A stretch of 64,000 bases of DNA. It comes from Zygaena filipendulae. Its lineage: Eukaryota; Arthropoda; Insecta; Lepidoptera; Zygaenidae. The stretch covers positions 1,674,001-1,738,000 of the forward strand of contig OU015678.1 in the NCBI GenBank assembly GCA_907165275.2, read 5' to 3'. Below are positions 1-10,070 of this stretch, in pieces. Under the pieces are notes generated by a model, which saw nothing but the letters and a program-made list of their open reading frames with translations, searched no databases and had not been told where the DNA came from. Both the position numbers and the translations under genes were made by a program. Each line of letters begins with the position of its first letter. Within the stretch, counting starts at the first letter, position 1.

Positions 1-105
1 CTAAACTCTTTGATGATATCAACAGGTATCTTTTTACCGTTAACCCTTTCACACGTATGAAGGATTTTTATAGCTTCCTCTATTCGCCCTTGAGATATTA
101 ACCAT
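1..105 (-). CDS. Gene B exon 6, cut by the window edge
   Basis: Acceptor TTATTTCAG, then a split Arg and WLISQGRIEEA, matching gene A WLVSQGK. 105 nt are visible. If the exon has the gene A length of 106 nt, its donor lies one base outside the window. Confidence 0.88.
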
Positions 106-3100
106 CTGAAATAAATAATCCTTAATACAATATTATAAATGCGAATGTGACTTTATTTGTTTGTTACGCTTTCACGCCTCTTAACTTAACGGACCACCAT
201 GAAATTTTGTGTACACGTTGTCAGGGGTCCAGAAAAGGACACAGAGTACTTTTGTCCTGAGATTCCCGCGGGAACTCTGAAATAAACGCGGATGAAACCT
301 CCGAATAGTTAGTAATACCAGAAATTCCAATTTCCAACTGTACAATGGTAATATTATACTTGCATGCTTTTTTATTGTAATGCGAAAATCCATGATAAAA
401 TGTAGTTCAGGACTTATTAGCTAAAATAATGTTTATTTATGTATGTATATAATTTACTTTTAAGGTTGCCACTGAAAATCAGCGTTGTAGGACTGGTTTG
501 CCGGTTTTGAATATGCTAAGTGGTAGCCATTTTGGTATCTTGTTTATTTTAAAATTACCTACCTTTATTTTAAATCACATGGTGCTTTATGTACCAAATA
601 AACTTCTATTATATTCTTCTATTCTAAGGAAAAGATATAGAACACCCACCTAGCGCTCTCCGGGACCACGCACGGCGTGAAAATAGCCAGGGCAAGGGGC
701 ACGCTCACAATCAGCGTGTAAACCCTCCAGTCATTGACGGCCAGGGCAATCCAGGGCAACAGGCAAGCAGCGAATGTGAAGTACACCGCTATAGACATAT
801 TGGAGACAAATGTCCTCCATTTCGGACCGACGTACTCCACCACTGTAATATTCAATGCATTATAATGCATACCAAAGATCATGTAATCACTACGTGATGC
901 ATAGTAATTATAAATGCGAAGGTATTCAGGAAAGCAAAGAATACAGAATATTATACAACCTACATAAAGAAGCGACACTCCATTGACGGCAATGGGCACG
1001 ATGGCGAAGGTATAAAAATCTAAATTGACAAAATATATTCTTTATTAATCAACAAGACGGTGTAAAAATTAAAGGCGGAACGCACTGCAGCGGAGCAACG
1101 CGACGCGACACAGCCAAATATTCTTTGTATGAAATAGGGTACTTGCATGAAATTTATTATAATAAATTGTGTCAATATTTCAAAAATAGAGCCTTAGAAA
1201 AGTGTTATCGTGAAAGATTTACTAAAAAACTTTCAATAGTTTCCAAAATATTCAACTTTTAATTTTCTGAAACGGAACGTTGCAACGAAACACCAATCAC
1301 AGCCAAGCTTGACACATGACGTCACTTTTATTTTTTTAGGAAACATTTACCTCTTTCATAGAAGGTAAAAGAAACTAAGTGCATAGAGTCAACGCATATT
1401 TTCCATTTTCTGAAGTTTTTTAATTTAAAATGCATCGGTGAGATGCTTTCGATTCTTTACTGGAACTTTTGGAAGTAAATCGACACAGTTCAACCTTAAC
1501 TTCGCTTTTGGATATTGAAGTTATCTGTCTGTCAGTGTCACATGACCCTGTCAATACGACAGTGACATTTCTATCACAGATTAATAAGGCGTAATTTTGA
1601 ACAAGTGACGTCATTCCGCGTTTCGGCGGTAAGGTCTAAAGTAGGAACTTTGAAACGCTCTATTTAATTAATTTATGCATATTCAATTCAATTCAATTCG
1701 TTTATTTGCCAAAATATGGTACATGTAAAGGTGGTATATTATGTCAGGTACATCATACTCTGCCTCTGCTCGGCGTGCAAATGTCATATTATCAATTTTT
1801 ATTAATTTATATACCTACTGTCTAAGTTATTTCGATCATTACAAAAGTCACATATGCCAGATTGATTATAAAAATTGTCAAATTAAAAAATTTAATAAAA
1901 ATTAAATATTTTTTTTTCTTTTTCTTGCTTTGTTTAAGTAGGCCATATATCTTTAAAATAGACTGAAAAAAAAAATTCACGCAAGTACCCTATTGTATGA
2001 GGTATAACGCACTACGCAGCAGCGGAATTGCGCGAGGCGGCGCGGCGCGACAAAGTTAACCAACTAGGCACTCAACCGATCGTTGTAAAATTTCTCATAC
2101 AACGTGTACGAAATAAGATAAGATAAGATAAACTTTATTCAGCAAGAACAAACACACCACGCAACAAACACTTTACAATACAAAGGTAAAAAAAAAAAAA
2201 TAACAATAATATGGTGCAGGGCCATGCTAAAAGGGACTCCACTCAGCATGTGCTGCGACCGTAGTAGCCACAGCGCTGGTTTTCAGTGGAGCCCCAGCGT
2301 TCCGCCTGCGAAATTATCGGAACTATCAAAATTACTTTGGATTTTAAACTTTATAAAAATACTTTGGACATATATTTATATACATATAATATGGTGAATG
2401 AATATATAATGTCTATGCCGATACTTAAATTTAAACTCTAATAGGTATAACTTTAAAATTATAATTAAATACGCCAAAATAATACCTACCTATGACCTAA
2501 TAATTATTGTAATATGTTTATAATAATTATTGTAAATACATGTTTGTTTGTTTTTTATGCTTTCACGCTCAACCGATCATCATGAAATTTTGCATACACG
2601 CTATCAGGGGTACAGAGAAGGATAGGTAACTTAAGGTACTTTTTATCGCGGAATTCCCGACGGGAAACTCGAAATCACTGCGTTTTTCAACTAAGTAATT
2701 CAGAGCTTCCCCGTTCATTGAGTTACACATTATCATTTGTTATAGGCACAGTTACTTTAAAAGGGTAGCAAAAAAAAAATCTCACCTATAATGTACATGA
2801 TCACAAAACAGTTGTCATACGCCAGGCCGACCAGGAACCTGCACAGACAGAACGACCAGAAACTGGTGCAGAATGCCGTCCCAACTCCAGCGAGGAACCC
2901 GCACATGTTGGTCCCTGAAAATTTGAGAGGGCATCACATTAAACTGCAAAGACCCTGCCTCTCCAGGAATAACCCACAAAAACACTTTTTTGCTAACAGA
3001 GTGGTTGCACCTTGAAATGGGCTACCGGAAGAAGTAGTCTTGGCACCTAACATTAACATATTTAAAAACAGATTGGACAAATATTTGAAACAATTAAAAG

Positions 3101-6100
3101 ATAAGAAATAGTTAATGTATAACTGGATACAGGCACCTATCAGTTGCTTCAACTGCCTGCCTGAATTATAAATAATAATAATAACAGATGTTTAGAATAA
3201 CAATTTGTATTCACTTACGCTTCTTAGTTTAGTCTAAACTAGCCGATCTCCGCGGTTTTACCCGCGTTATTTTCGGAGTTCCCACGGGAATACAAGACAA
3301 AAGGTACCCTATGCCCATCTCTGTAAACCTACCTACTAACTACTAGTTACTACTTACTTACTTCCACAACAAAATAGACAGTCACATCACTAGTCCTACT
3401 AATATAAATGTGAAAGTGTGAATGTTTGGATGTTTATTACCCATCACGCAAAAACGGCTGAACGGATTTAGATGAAATTTGGCATGCACGTTGCCAGGGG
3501 TACACAGAGAAGGACATAGGGTACTTTTTATCACGGAATTCCCGCGGGAACTCCGAAATTAGCGCGGGTGAAACCGCGGGGCACAGCTAGTAGGTCATAA
3601 ATCGGTTACAGGTTCAAGATCGTTCAATGCATTTTATCACCGTTAATGTTTTTTTACAGACAAGTTCATACAGACAAATCTTGCTTTTAGGGTCGTTTAT
3701 TACATCGTACAGGTTCCGTTGTGTCAAAATTTCATTGCAGATGACAACGTGAATACAATCGTCAAAAATGACTATACGTTTCTGTAACATGGATATCATT
3801 GGCTAGAGCAGTGGTGTGATAACTTTCTTCAAGAAGGGCCAGAAAGTTAACCACCGTGGGCCGGAGTTGGCCCGCGTGCCGTAGGTACTTTGCCCACCGT
3901 TGGGCTAGAGCATTATTCTATTCTAGCTTACACATTTACCTACAAGAGCCGGTATCCTGCCGTACTTGTCGGCGGCCCATCCGAATATCAGGCCGCCTAC
4001 GATCGCGCCACAGAAGAAGATTGCCTGAGATGTCGCCGCGTAGTGCTCTCTGTCGCACACCCAGTTCAACTGCGAAGGGAGTAAGGGATGTATATATTAT
4101 CATTATTTTAGCCGGCGACCATCCACTCTTGGACAAAGGATCTCAACGTCAATGGGCATGTCGACTATTTTTTTTTTGAGCCCGTCTTGTAGATTAATAA
4201 AAAATATTGGACACGTATTTTTTCTTTTTTTACGTAATCAAAAAATAACGGCGATACATTGAGTTGAAATTTCGCGTGACGTCCCTATCAGGACAGTTTG
4301 TATGGCGGTTTTAGCGGTTAGTGACGTCACGACCCCCTTACCCTAAACTTTAACGCGCTTTATCTCTGTATATTTCTCTTTTTTATTGTTAACAAGCTAG
4401 GTGTTTTATCATAGCTCATCTGTTGTCAAGTCACAATCTGGTTGAAAATGTTAAACTTGAAGGTGGTAGCTACTCACTAGCCAGCCGGGCACTGGAAAGT
4501 GCACCACCACCATTCTATAGTTTCCACACGATGTTTCCCTTCACCGACAGCTCAAGCTGTTGGGATTTGAACTTGCCTTGCGGCATCCAAAAGCATCATT
4601 TCGTGTTTTGGGAGGTCTGGGGCTCTACAACCATTTCTTAGCCTTATTGTAATTTATGTATTATTGTATTTATTTATTATTATTGTATTTATTTATTATT
4701 GTAATTTATGTACATATTTTACCCTAGTCTATTTACTAATACAAAAATGATTTATTAATCTGGGGGCACGGCAGTGCCCCCGCCAAGTCGAGCAACAAAA
4801 GCGGCACGGCCGTACTATCCTTTTCTCGAAGCAATTCAGGCCATTTTCGACCCCCTATAACTTCGTTGTGGATAAAACTAGAAGCCTGAATTTTTAGTAA
4901 ACAAGCAGGTATTGTATAAAGACGGTATAATTTAAATTTCATTCGATTTGAACCAGTAGTTTAAGAATTATAACTAGTCAAAGTTTCTTAATTTTGTAGG
5001 TCACTCACTCACTCACTGACCGATCATCAAAACTCTAAGGCACTTCTAGCAGACATAGAAGTTTGAAATTTAGAATACAATTAGTGTTTATTGTATAAAT
5101 CAAGGAAAAATTGAAATATTTTGCAATTTCGGTCCAGTTTTCTAGATACACCAACTGCATAAATAACTTTGTAATCCCATATAAATGTATGGAATTACAA
5201 AGTTACATATGCAGTTATATGTACCAACTGCACAAATAACTTTGTAATCCCATATAAATGTATGGAATTACAAAGTTATATATGCAGTTATATGTACCAA
5301 CTGCACAAATAACTTTGTAATCCCATATAAATATATGAGACTAGCTGTTCCCTGCGGTTTCACCCGCGTTAATTTCGGAGATACCGCGGGAATTCAGAAA
5401 TGCAAAGTAGTTAGTACCCTATATCCCTAGGTTTTCTTTACCCCTGACAACGTGCATGCAAAATTTCATGAGATTTCACCAGCGTTAATTTCGGAGATCC
5501 TTCGGGAATTCCGAGATAAAATTACCCTAATCTGAATGCTCCAACGGTTTTCATGAAATTTTGTATACAGGGGATTTCGGGGGCCATAAATCGATCTAGC
5601 TAGGATTCATTTCTGGAATTCCCGCGCGAACTCTGATATCAACGCGGGTGAATTAATTATTGCATACTACACGTTGTCAAGGGTACAGGAAAGGTCATAG
5701 GGTAGTAAGTACTTTTATCTCAGAATACCCGCGGGATCTCCGAAATTAACGTGGGTTAAACCGCGGGGAACAGCTATTTAAACCGAGCGAAGCTCGGTTG
5801 CCCAGATATTAATAAATAATAATAATAAGTGTAGCTACTTACCTACCTAGATATAAAGTGTAGATACATAGTTACCTAGACATAATTATGTTCAAAGGTA
5901 CAATGGTCAACGGAATGAAAAAGCAAGAATGGGGCATGTGTTTATATTATAAAGTTATACCAAAATCTTTCAAGTTATTAAAATAGACTAAATTGCTCAA
6001 AGGAGGAAGACCATTTACAAAAAGAAATGAGATCCCATCAAAAACAAACTTGTAAAAAAGTCCAAGTCTCGCAACTCAGTTCTTCTACAGTAAAAAGTTG

Positions 6101-7823
6101 TGAGATCAATGTAATACTAAGTCGGTTAATTTATTCAGTGCCTACTTAAGGGTCCTTCTGTCTAAAGTTATCATGTTATAAGCTAATCTAATAACATTTT
6201 ATAGTGACCATATCAAATTTAAAAATCTTTTATGTTTTAAATAGATTGATTGGCTTGGCGATCACGTGAAAACACAATGTATCTCACAAGTAATACATAT
6301 TATAATTAAATTAGATTGTTTAGAACCATAATTATGTATTACATGTGAGATATATTGTGTTTTCACGTGATCGCCAAGCCAATCAATCTATTTAAAACAT
6401 AAAAGATTTTTAAATTTGATATGGTCACTATAAAATGTTATTAGATTAGCTTATAACATGATAACTTTAGACAGAAGGACCCTTAAGTAGGCACTGAATA
6501 AATTAACCGACTTGGTATTACATTGATCTCACAACTTTTTACTGTAGAAGAACTGAGTTGCGAGACTTGGACTTTTTTACAAGTTTGTTTTTGATGGGAT
6601 TATATTTTTTAAACTCTGCGCCCACACCCGTGACGTCACACGCGGCTCCAGCGGAAGACCAGCGTCGGGCCCCTAATGGTTCCCGGCTTATGCTGAGCTG
6701 GTTGCCCTTTTGTTGCGACACGCTATTTAGGCTACTTTTTGTTTATTCATATTGTTTAATTGTGGTCGTAACGAATAAACTATATTTCATTTCAGTTCAT
6801 TTCATTTATGTTATTTGTGCGTGTGACAGTGCATAATTTCGAAATTTCAATAGACAAAATTTCTAACTTCTTAAAGGCAGTATTCTCTAGAGAAGCCAAT
6901 CCAGGAATTACCTGTGTCGCAATGGTTTCATATGGAACATCAGTGAAGTTATACTCCCACTGCGCCACGCAACTCTTGGTCGGCCATTTTGGATCCGGAT
7001 TTGTGACATTTGCCGAGATCCGCCGCCAATCCACGTCGTACACACGACACTTGTCGTATTTCAGGTCTCCATCCAACGGGATTGATAGGTGACGTCTGAA
7101 TGGAAAGACAAGGTAATGTTGATGTATCTACAACAACATAAACTTATGGCCGCTTTACAATTCCCTTGTAAGTAAGTAAAACACCACGTGTGGACGCCGG
7201 CCGGCAAGTAAGTGAGGAACAATACATATTGTTGAACTTACTTACTTACTTACGGACGCTCACCGTTTGGACTTTGCTGTCTGGTTTTGATTAAGTTAAA
7301 GGCCTTTAACACTATGCAGTATCAATACAGTCTTACTAACATTTAGCTAAAAGCAACTAAACATCTTCTAAATTCAGAAGCTTCTGAATGATTCAGTCAG
7401 TCACAATCCATCCTAACTTCTGAATTTAGACTGCTAATGCTAACTTGCTAAATGCGATTACACTTAGCTAAATCATATTAAGACTATCTTGATACTGCAT
7501 AGTGTAATAGGTCTTTAAGTAAGATGGTAAGCTGAACTTACTTACTTACATTTATGGAAGTGTAAACCGGCCATTAAATATATTATGAAATTTGACCAAC
7601 CTCTCCTCAACTGTGAGGTTTCCCAGCTCGGGCACGTAGCACCAGTACTCCTCGGGGATGACCGTCATGAAGATCTGGGCGAAATACACGAAAGCGAAGA
7701 AGAAGGAATAGGGTATCATCAACAGGAAGAGGATCCGCTGGTACCATCCGAACTGACCGACGTAAGGGAGGAGATCGTCGAAGTCCTTAACGCAGTTTGC
7801 GGTGGGAGATTGGATGCCATTCT
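1..7823 (-). CDS. Gene B: paralogous SLC22-type transporter, partial at both ends
   Basis: Visible exons are 7823-7601, 7095-6912, 4069-3940, 2914-2786, 842-650 and 105-1. They join in frame to give about 255 residues: the pre-TM1 motif DFDDLLPYVGQFG, TM1, the cysteine-containing extracellular loop, LNWVC, TM2 with GWAADKYGRIP, TM3-6, EYVGPKWR, VPESAR and the start of the central loop. All splice sites are GT-AG. Exons 3-5 match gene A in length and phase, which supports tandem duplication. The upstream in-frame sequence hits TAA without an ATG, so a 5' coding exon must lie above 7823, but I could not identify it. TM7-12 are to the left of the window. Confidence 0.9.
121..305 (+). mobile_element. 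Helitron-like short element, 3' end degraded (intron 5 of gene B)
   Basis: It has the family head (ATATTATAAATGCGAA), the internal GAAATTTTGTGTACACGTTGTCAGGGG-type segment, CCGCGGGAAC and a decayed hairpin, but lacks the CTAGT end. Confidence 0.6.
470..640 (+). mobile_element. LINE-type 3' tail with TTCTAT-rich microsatellite end
   Basis: It carries the shared motif CTGAAAATCAGCG, an ATGCTAAG segment, then CCAAATAAA and a run of TTCTAT repeats. It resembles the other tails at 2108, 6620, 28556 and 48456. Confidence 0.5.
650..842 (-). CDS. Gene B exon 5: EYVGPKWR, TM5-TM6
   Basis: 193 nt, as in gene A. It reads VEYVGPKWRTFVSNMS, then two hydrophobic segments and VVPESA. Acceptor AATATTACAG, donor CTAG|GTGGGT. 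Open reading continues upstream of the acceptor, but that sequence has no family similarity and I take it as intron. Confidence 0.92.
1134..1993. mobile_element. 860-bp TIR element with 7-bp target-site duplication
   Basis: The ends are ATAGGGTACTTGC and its reverse complement. TGTATGA flanks both sides (1126-1132 and 1994-2000), a likely duplication (7 bp, with the eighth base differing). No transposase ORF is visible. A LINE tail (TTCAA repeats near 1682) is nested inside. It sits within an older repeat at about 1074-2105 that has GCAGCGGA-rich ends. Confidence 0.7.
2108..2335 (-). mobile_element. LINE-type 3' tail, minus strand, (TTATC)n end
   Basis: Reading the minus strand: CTGAAAACCAGCGCTG, ATGCTGAGTGG, then GAATAAAGTTTATC with the TTATC unit repeated. 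Confidence 0.55.
2545..2690 (+). mobile_element. Helitron-like fragment
   Basis: Internal family sequence only (CAACCGATCATCATGAAATT, then CAGGGGTACAGAGAAGG); it lacks a clear 5' TC head and the CTAGT end. Confidence 0.45.
2786..2914 (-). CDS. Gene B exon 4: TM3-TM4
   Basis: 129 nt, as in gene A. It reads GFLAGVGTAFCTSFW then CLCRFLVGLAYDNCFVIMYII. Acceptor AATTTTCAG, donor ATAG|GTGAGA. A LINE ORF2 fragment in the opposite orientation lies just upstream of the acceptor. Confidence 0.92.
2934..3186 (+). pseudogene. LINE ORF2 C-terminal fragment
   Basis: The plus-strand translation gives FFANRVVAP, stop, NGLPEEVVLAPNINIFKNRL, the conserved C-terminal end of CR1/Jockey-type reverse transcriptase proteins. 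A TGA replaces the usual Trp. The 3' end is an AAT-repeat tail. It is a dead 5'-truncated insertion in gene B intron 3. Confidence 0.7.
3237..3336 (-). mobile_element. Helitron-like 3'-end fragment
   Basis: It begins with CTAGCCG and the hairpin CCGCGGTTTTACCCGCG on the minus element, then is truncated. Confidence 0.5.
3394..3591 (+). mobile_element. Full-length Helitron-like element (~198 bp)
   Basis: It begins TCCTACTAATATAAATGTG and ends with the hairpin GCGGGTGAAACCGC followed by GGGGCACAGCTAGT. A 5' TC, a 3' CTAGT and a hairpin about 10 nt before the end are the Helitron signature. It resembles the Lepidopteran Lep1-type non-autonomous elements. Confidence 0.75.
3809..3902. mobile_element. 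hAT-like MITE, 94 bp, perfect 8-bp TSD
   Basis: The ends CAGTGGTG and CACCGTTG are inverted and hAT-like. GGCTAGAG is repeated exactly at 3801-3808 and 3903-3910. It ends 37 nt from gene B exon 3. Confidence 0.8.
3940..4069 (-). CDS. Gene B exon 3: TM2 and MFS motif A
   Basis: 130 nt, as in gene A. It begins LNWVCDREH and includes AIFFCGAIVGGLIFGW and ADKYGRIPAL, so the MFS charged motif between TM2 and TM3 is intact. Acceptor CTTCGCAG, donor GTAG|GTAAAT. A 94-bp hAT-like MITE ends 37 nt past the donor. Confidence 0.92.
4177..4400. mobile_element. GTCCGTC-family MITE copy
   Basis: Shares GTAGATTAATAAAAAATATT, GACACGTATTTTT, TGACGTCACG and CTAAACTTTAA with six other copies in the window. The right terminal repeat is not clear here. 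Confidence 0.6.
5151..5340. repeat. Tandem repeat, 73-bp period, each unit a hairpin
   Basis: Units start at 5151, 5224 and 5297 (2.6 copies). Each contains AACTTTGTAATCCCATA followed by its complement AATTACAAAGTTA around a short loop, so each can fold back on itself. Confidence 0.85.
5340..5777. mobile_element. Cluster of Helitron-like fragments in both orientations
   Basis: It opens with ACTAGCTGTTCCCTGCGG (minus copy), continues through an internal fragment, and closes with ACCGCGGGGAACAGCTA (plus copy). Confidence 0.55.
6032..6600. repeat. 569-bp near-perfect palindrome (fold-back MITE)
   Basis: Left arm 6032-about 6304 and right arm about 6328-6600 are reverse complements with only a few mismatches, around a loop of about 25 bp. 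The outer ends are ATCCCATCAAAAAC and GTTTTTGATGGGAT. It has no ORF of note and lies in gene B intron 2. Confidence 0.92.
6618..6815 (+). mobile_element. LINE-type 3' tail with TTTCA-repeat end
   Basis: Contains AAGACCAGCG, TTATGCTGAGCTGGTTGCCC, ACGAATAAAC and a TTCATTTCAG-type repeat. It ends about 95 bp below gene B exon 2. Confidence 0.5.
6912..7095 (-). CDS. Gene B exon 2: extracellular loop
   Basis: 61 complete codons after a split Arg. It carries two loop cysteines, an NVT sequon and an NFT sequon, and ends with DVPYETIATQ, parallel to gene A DVPYRTIATE. Acceptor TTCCATTCAG, donor CAG|GTAATT. Confidence 0.92.
7147..7573. mobile_element. TIR element filling gene B intron 1, with a nested second MITE
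   Basis: The outer ends are TGGCCGCTTTACAATTCC and, reverse-complemented, TGGCCGGTTTACACTTCC, followed by AAGTAAGT repeats. Nested at 7298-7516 is another inverted-repeat element with ends AAAGGCCTTTAACACTATGC and its imperfect complement. Together they occupy 427 of the 505 intron bases. Confidence 0.8.
7601..7823 (-). CDS. Gene B first visible exon: pre-TM1 motif and TM1
   Basis: The translation includes DFDDLLPYVGQFGWYQ, a phenylalanine-rich TM1, then IPEEYWCYVPELGNLTVEE, colinear with gene A residues about 75-135. Acceptor TTGTTCCAG|AGAATGG, donor GAGAG|GTTGGT. The ATG near the acceptor is in the wrong frame. The exon is flanked by two different inverted-repeat elements, 23 nt upstream and 27 nt downstream. 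Confidence 0.92.
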
Positions 7824-7846
7824 CTGGAACAATATGAAAAAATTAT

Positions 7847-8124
7847 AAACCGACTTCAAAAAACACCAAAAATACCTCACGCTAAAAAACGCTAAAAATA
7901 ACAATATACCGATTTAATACAATAGACAAAAATGCACGCGTAATATTATTATTGGTTTGTGCTACCACTGATCGGTTTGAATTCGGTGACAAGCCCGCTG
8001 GTGTCTGCCCACTTGGGTTGTTCAGATGAGGACCGCGTGAACAGAACAACGATCTAATAATTGGTATTTTGTGATTTTTAAATTTTTAGTGTAGAGTATT
8101 TTTGTGTTTTTTGAAGTGGGTTTA
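7847..8124. mobile_element. MITE with AACCGACTTC ends
   Basis: The left end AAACCGACTTCAAAAAACAC is matched by GTGTTTTTTGAAGTGGGTTT at the right. It ends 23 nt upstream of a gene B acceptor. This end sequence is common in Lepidopteran genomes. Confidence 0.75.
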
Positions 8125-8127
8125 AAT

Positions 8128-8420
8128 TATTTGTTTTTTCTAAGCGACAATAGCCTAACATCAACAGCTCATAACCTTTTAGAAAATATTGCTTGTCCCG
8201 ATGCAGGGACTTTAATTATTGAGGAGTTCTCCTGCTACTTCACCATCAGTTCCATTACACCATTTATGCGTTGTGACACATAAATTTAGTTAGGGCGTGA
8301 TAGCTTAACAGAAAGACAGACAGAGTTACTTTCGCATTTATAATACTTTTACTAGGGATTTCCATTTACAAATGTAATTATTGTTTGTAAAATTGAAAAA
8401 AAAATACATTTGGATTTTTT
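8128..8420. other. No gene; short Helitron-like 5' remnant near 8310-8360
   Basis: Nothing coding is seen. AAGACAGACAGAG...CGCATTTATAATAC resembles the head of a minus-oriented Helitron-like element. Confidence 0.4.
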
Positions 8421-8438
8421 TTTATTTTTATAAATTTA

Positions 8439-9355
8439 ATGGCTCGACCGGTGGACCGGTCTATAGTTAATTTATCTTGTAGAGTTGTTGGTGACTTGAC
8501 TGCGTTTCTCAAACCTTTTTTTTTATTATCGTCATTAATACGGTTCTCGTGCAAAAGCTGTGAGGCTGTGGTCAGTGATGGTGTGACGTGCTCCAACTGT
8601 GCGGCGCAATTTGACTTTCCGTGTGCTGGTAAAACGGAATCAGGGTGGAGAAAACTTGGAGATAGAAGATCTACATGGAAGTGTATTACCTGTAAATCTC
8701 TGGGTGTAAGCCCCCATTCTGGATCGGCGAAAACTACATCTTCTAATACTAATGCTATACTAGTCGAACTCATGAGACTATTTACTCAGATGGAAAACTG
8801 CCGACGTTGATAAAAATTACCAAGAATGAAATATCGACCCTACAGGAGCGCTTTAATAAACTTGAACTACAAGCACTCGAAAATGAACAGCGATCCAGGA
8901 TGAATAATATTGAGATCAAAGGGGTACCATTGCAGAACACCGAAAATCTCTTCACAATCATATCCATAATAGGAGACGTACTCAGTTGCCAGATACCGAA
9001 GGATCAGATTAAATATATAGCAAGAGTTCCTATGAGAAATGACAGTCAAAACAAAACAATTATTTGCTCGGTACATAATAGTTACCTGAAGAATGACTTT
9101 GTGATGGCCGCCAAGAAGCGTAAAAAATTGCGAGCAAGTGACCTAGGATACTAAGGTGATAGCAGAATTTATGTGAATCATCACTTAACGTTAGAAAATA
9201 AGTAATTATTGAATAAAACTAAAGTGTTGGCTAAAGAACGAGGCTTTGAGTATGCCTGGGTCAAAAATTGAAAATTTTTTATACGTAAGAATTCAACATC
9301 TCCAATACATCACATCAAGACTCAAAAAGACTTGGACAAGTTTTAAGTTAGACAA
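8439..9355 (+). pseudogene. LINE ORF1, broken
   Basis: The first part (8439-8810) has a PHD-like zinc finger: CKSC, CSNC, a Phe-Pro-Cys step, and WKCITC. The second (8807-9154, another frame) has a coiled-coil-like stretch and a nucleic-acid-binding-like domain. After a stop, 9155-9355 still reads YVNHHLTLENK and KERGFEYAWVKN, a typical ORF1 C-terminus. At least one frameshift and two stops make it non-functional. It belongs with the ORF2 downstream. Confidence 0.7.
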
Positions 9356-10060
9356 CCCGCTATAACTTTTACTTTTTTTCTCGCAAAAACTTCTGAGTCC
9401 GAGCAAGGGGTGCATTGAAAACCAGCGCTGGGTGAACATCTGGATTAAGGATGTTTATCCAGCATACGCTGAATACACACGCAAAAAATTGGCAATAGCC
9501 AATTGCCAATTTTTTGCTGATTTATTTGAATTTTTTTGGACTTTTAAAGTATTCTTTTAAAGTATTAAGTTTGTGTAAGTGTAAAATTATGGCAATAAAA
9601 ATAAATATTATTATTATTTTGAATCACTTATGCACATGTCACTTTTCCGTCACCGAGTTACCCAATATTCATTCGAATAGTTTGAGAAACACAGATACCA
9701 GTTTTTTCTATGCATTCAATTCTCGCCGGCCTTTTGTTTGCTTATCGCTAGGTATTATTTACTTATTGTGCATCTATTGATGCAATTCTGTACGTTATTT
9801 GTACACTGCTAAGGATGCTTTCTGTCCGCAATTCTTCAAGTACAATATTTGCGACGTTGTTGCGAGTGTCCTTCAAGTTTGAACTTTAAACCGGTTAACT
9901 CTTTCCAATATAATTTGCTATATTATGTTAAAGATTCTTTTTGTTCATTGCTACAAATGAATATGTCATTTATATTTATTGGTTTTTATTACATTAATTC
10001 CTACCGCATGCTACTGAGTGTACCCTATAAGTTTTTATTCGTATGCTTAATGCTTTGCAC
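9356..10060. other. Spacer between LINE ORF1 and ORF2
   Basis: AT-rich with no supported gene. Near 9415 it contains GAAAACCAGCGCTGGG, the motif shared by several LINE tails here. Reading frames before 10071 show no recognised domain. Confidence 0.4.
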
Positions 10061-10070
10061 TGTTCATGAT

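Noticed and set aside
619..999. 126-codon minus ORF as a separate protein
   Set aside because: Its second half is gene B exon 5; the part upstream of 842 is intron read-through after a good acceptor.
6792..7076. 94-codon ORF as a complete small gene
   Set aside because: It is gene B exon 2 extended into the intron past a clear donor at 6911.
7719..7904. Minus ORF starting at the ATG near 7812
   Set aside because: Wrong frame; the family motif DFDDLLPYVG is read in another frame of the same exon.
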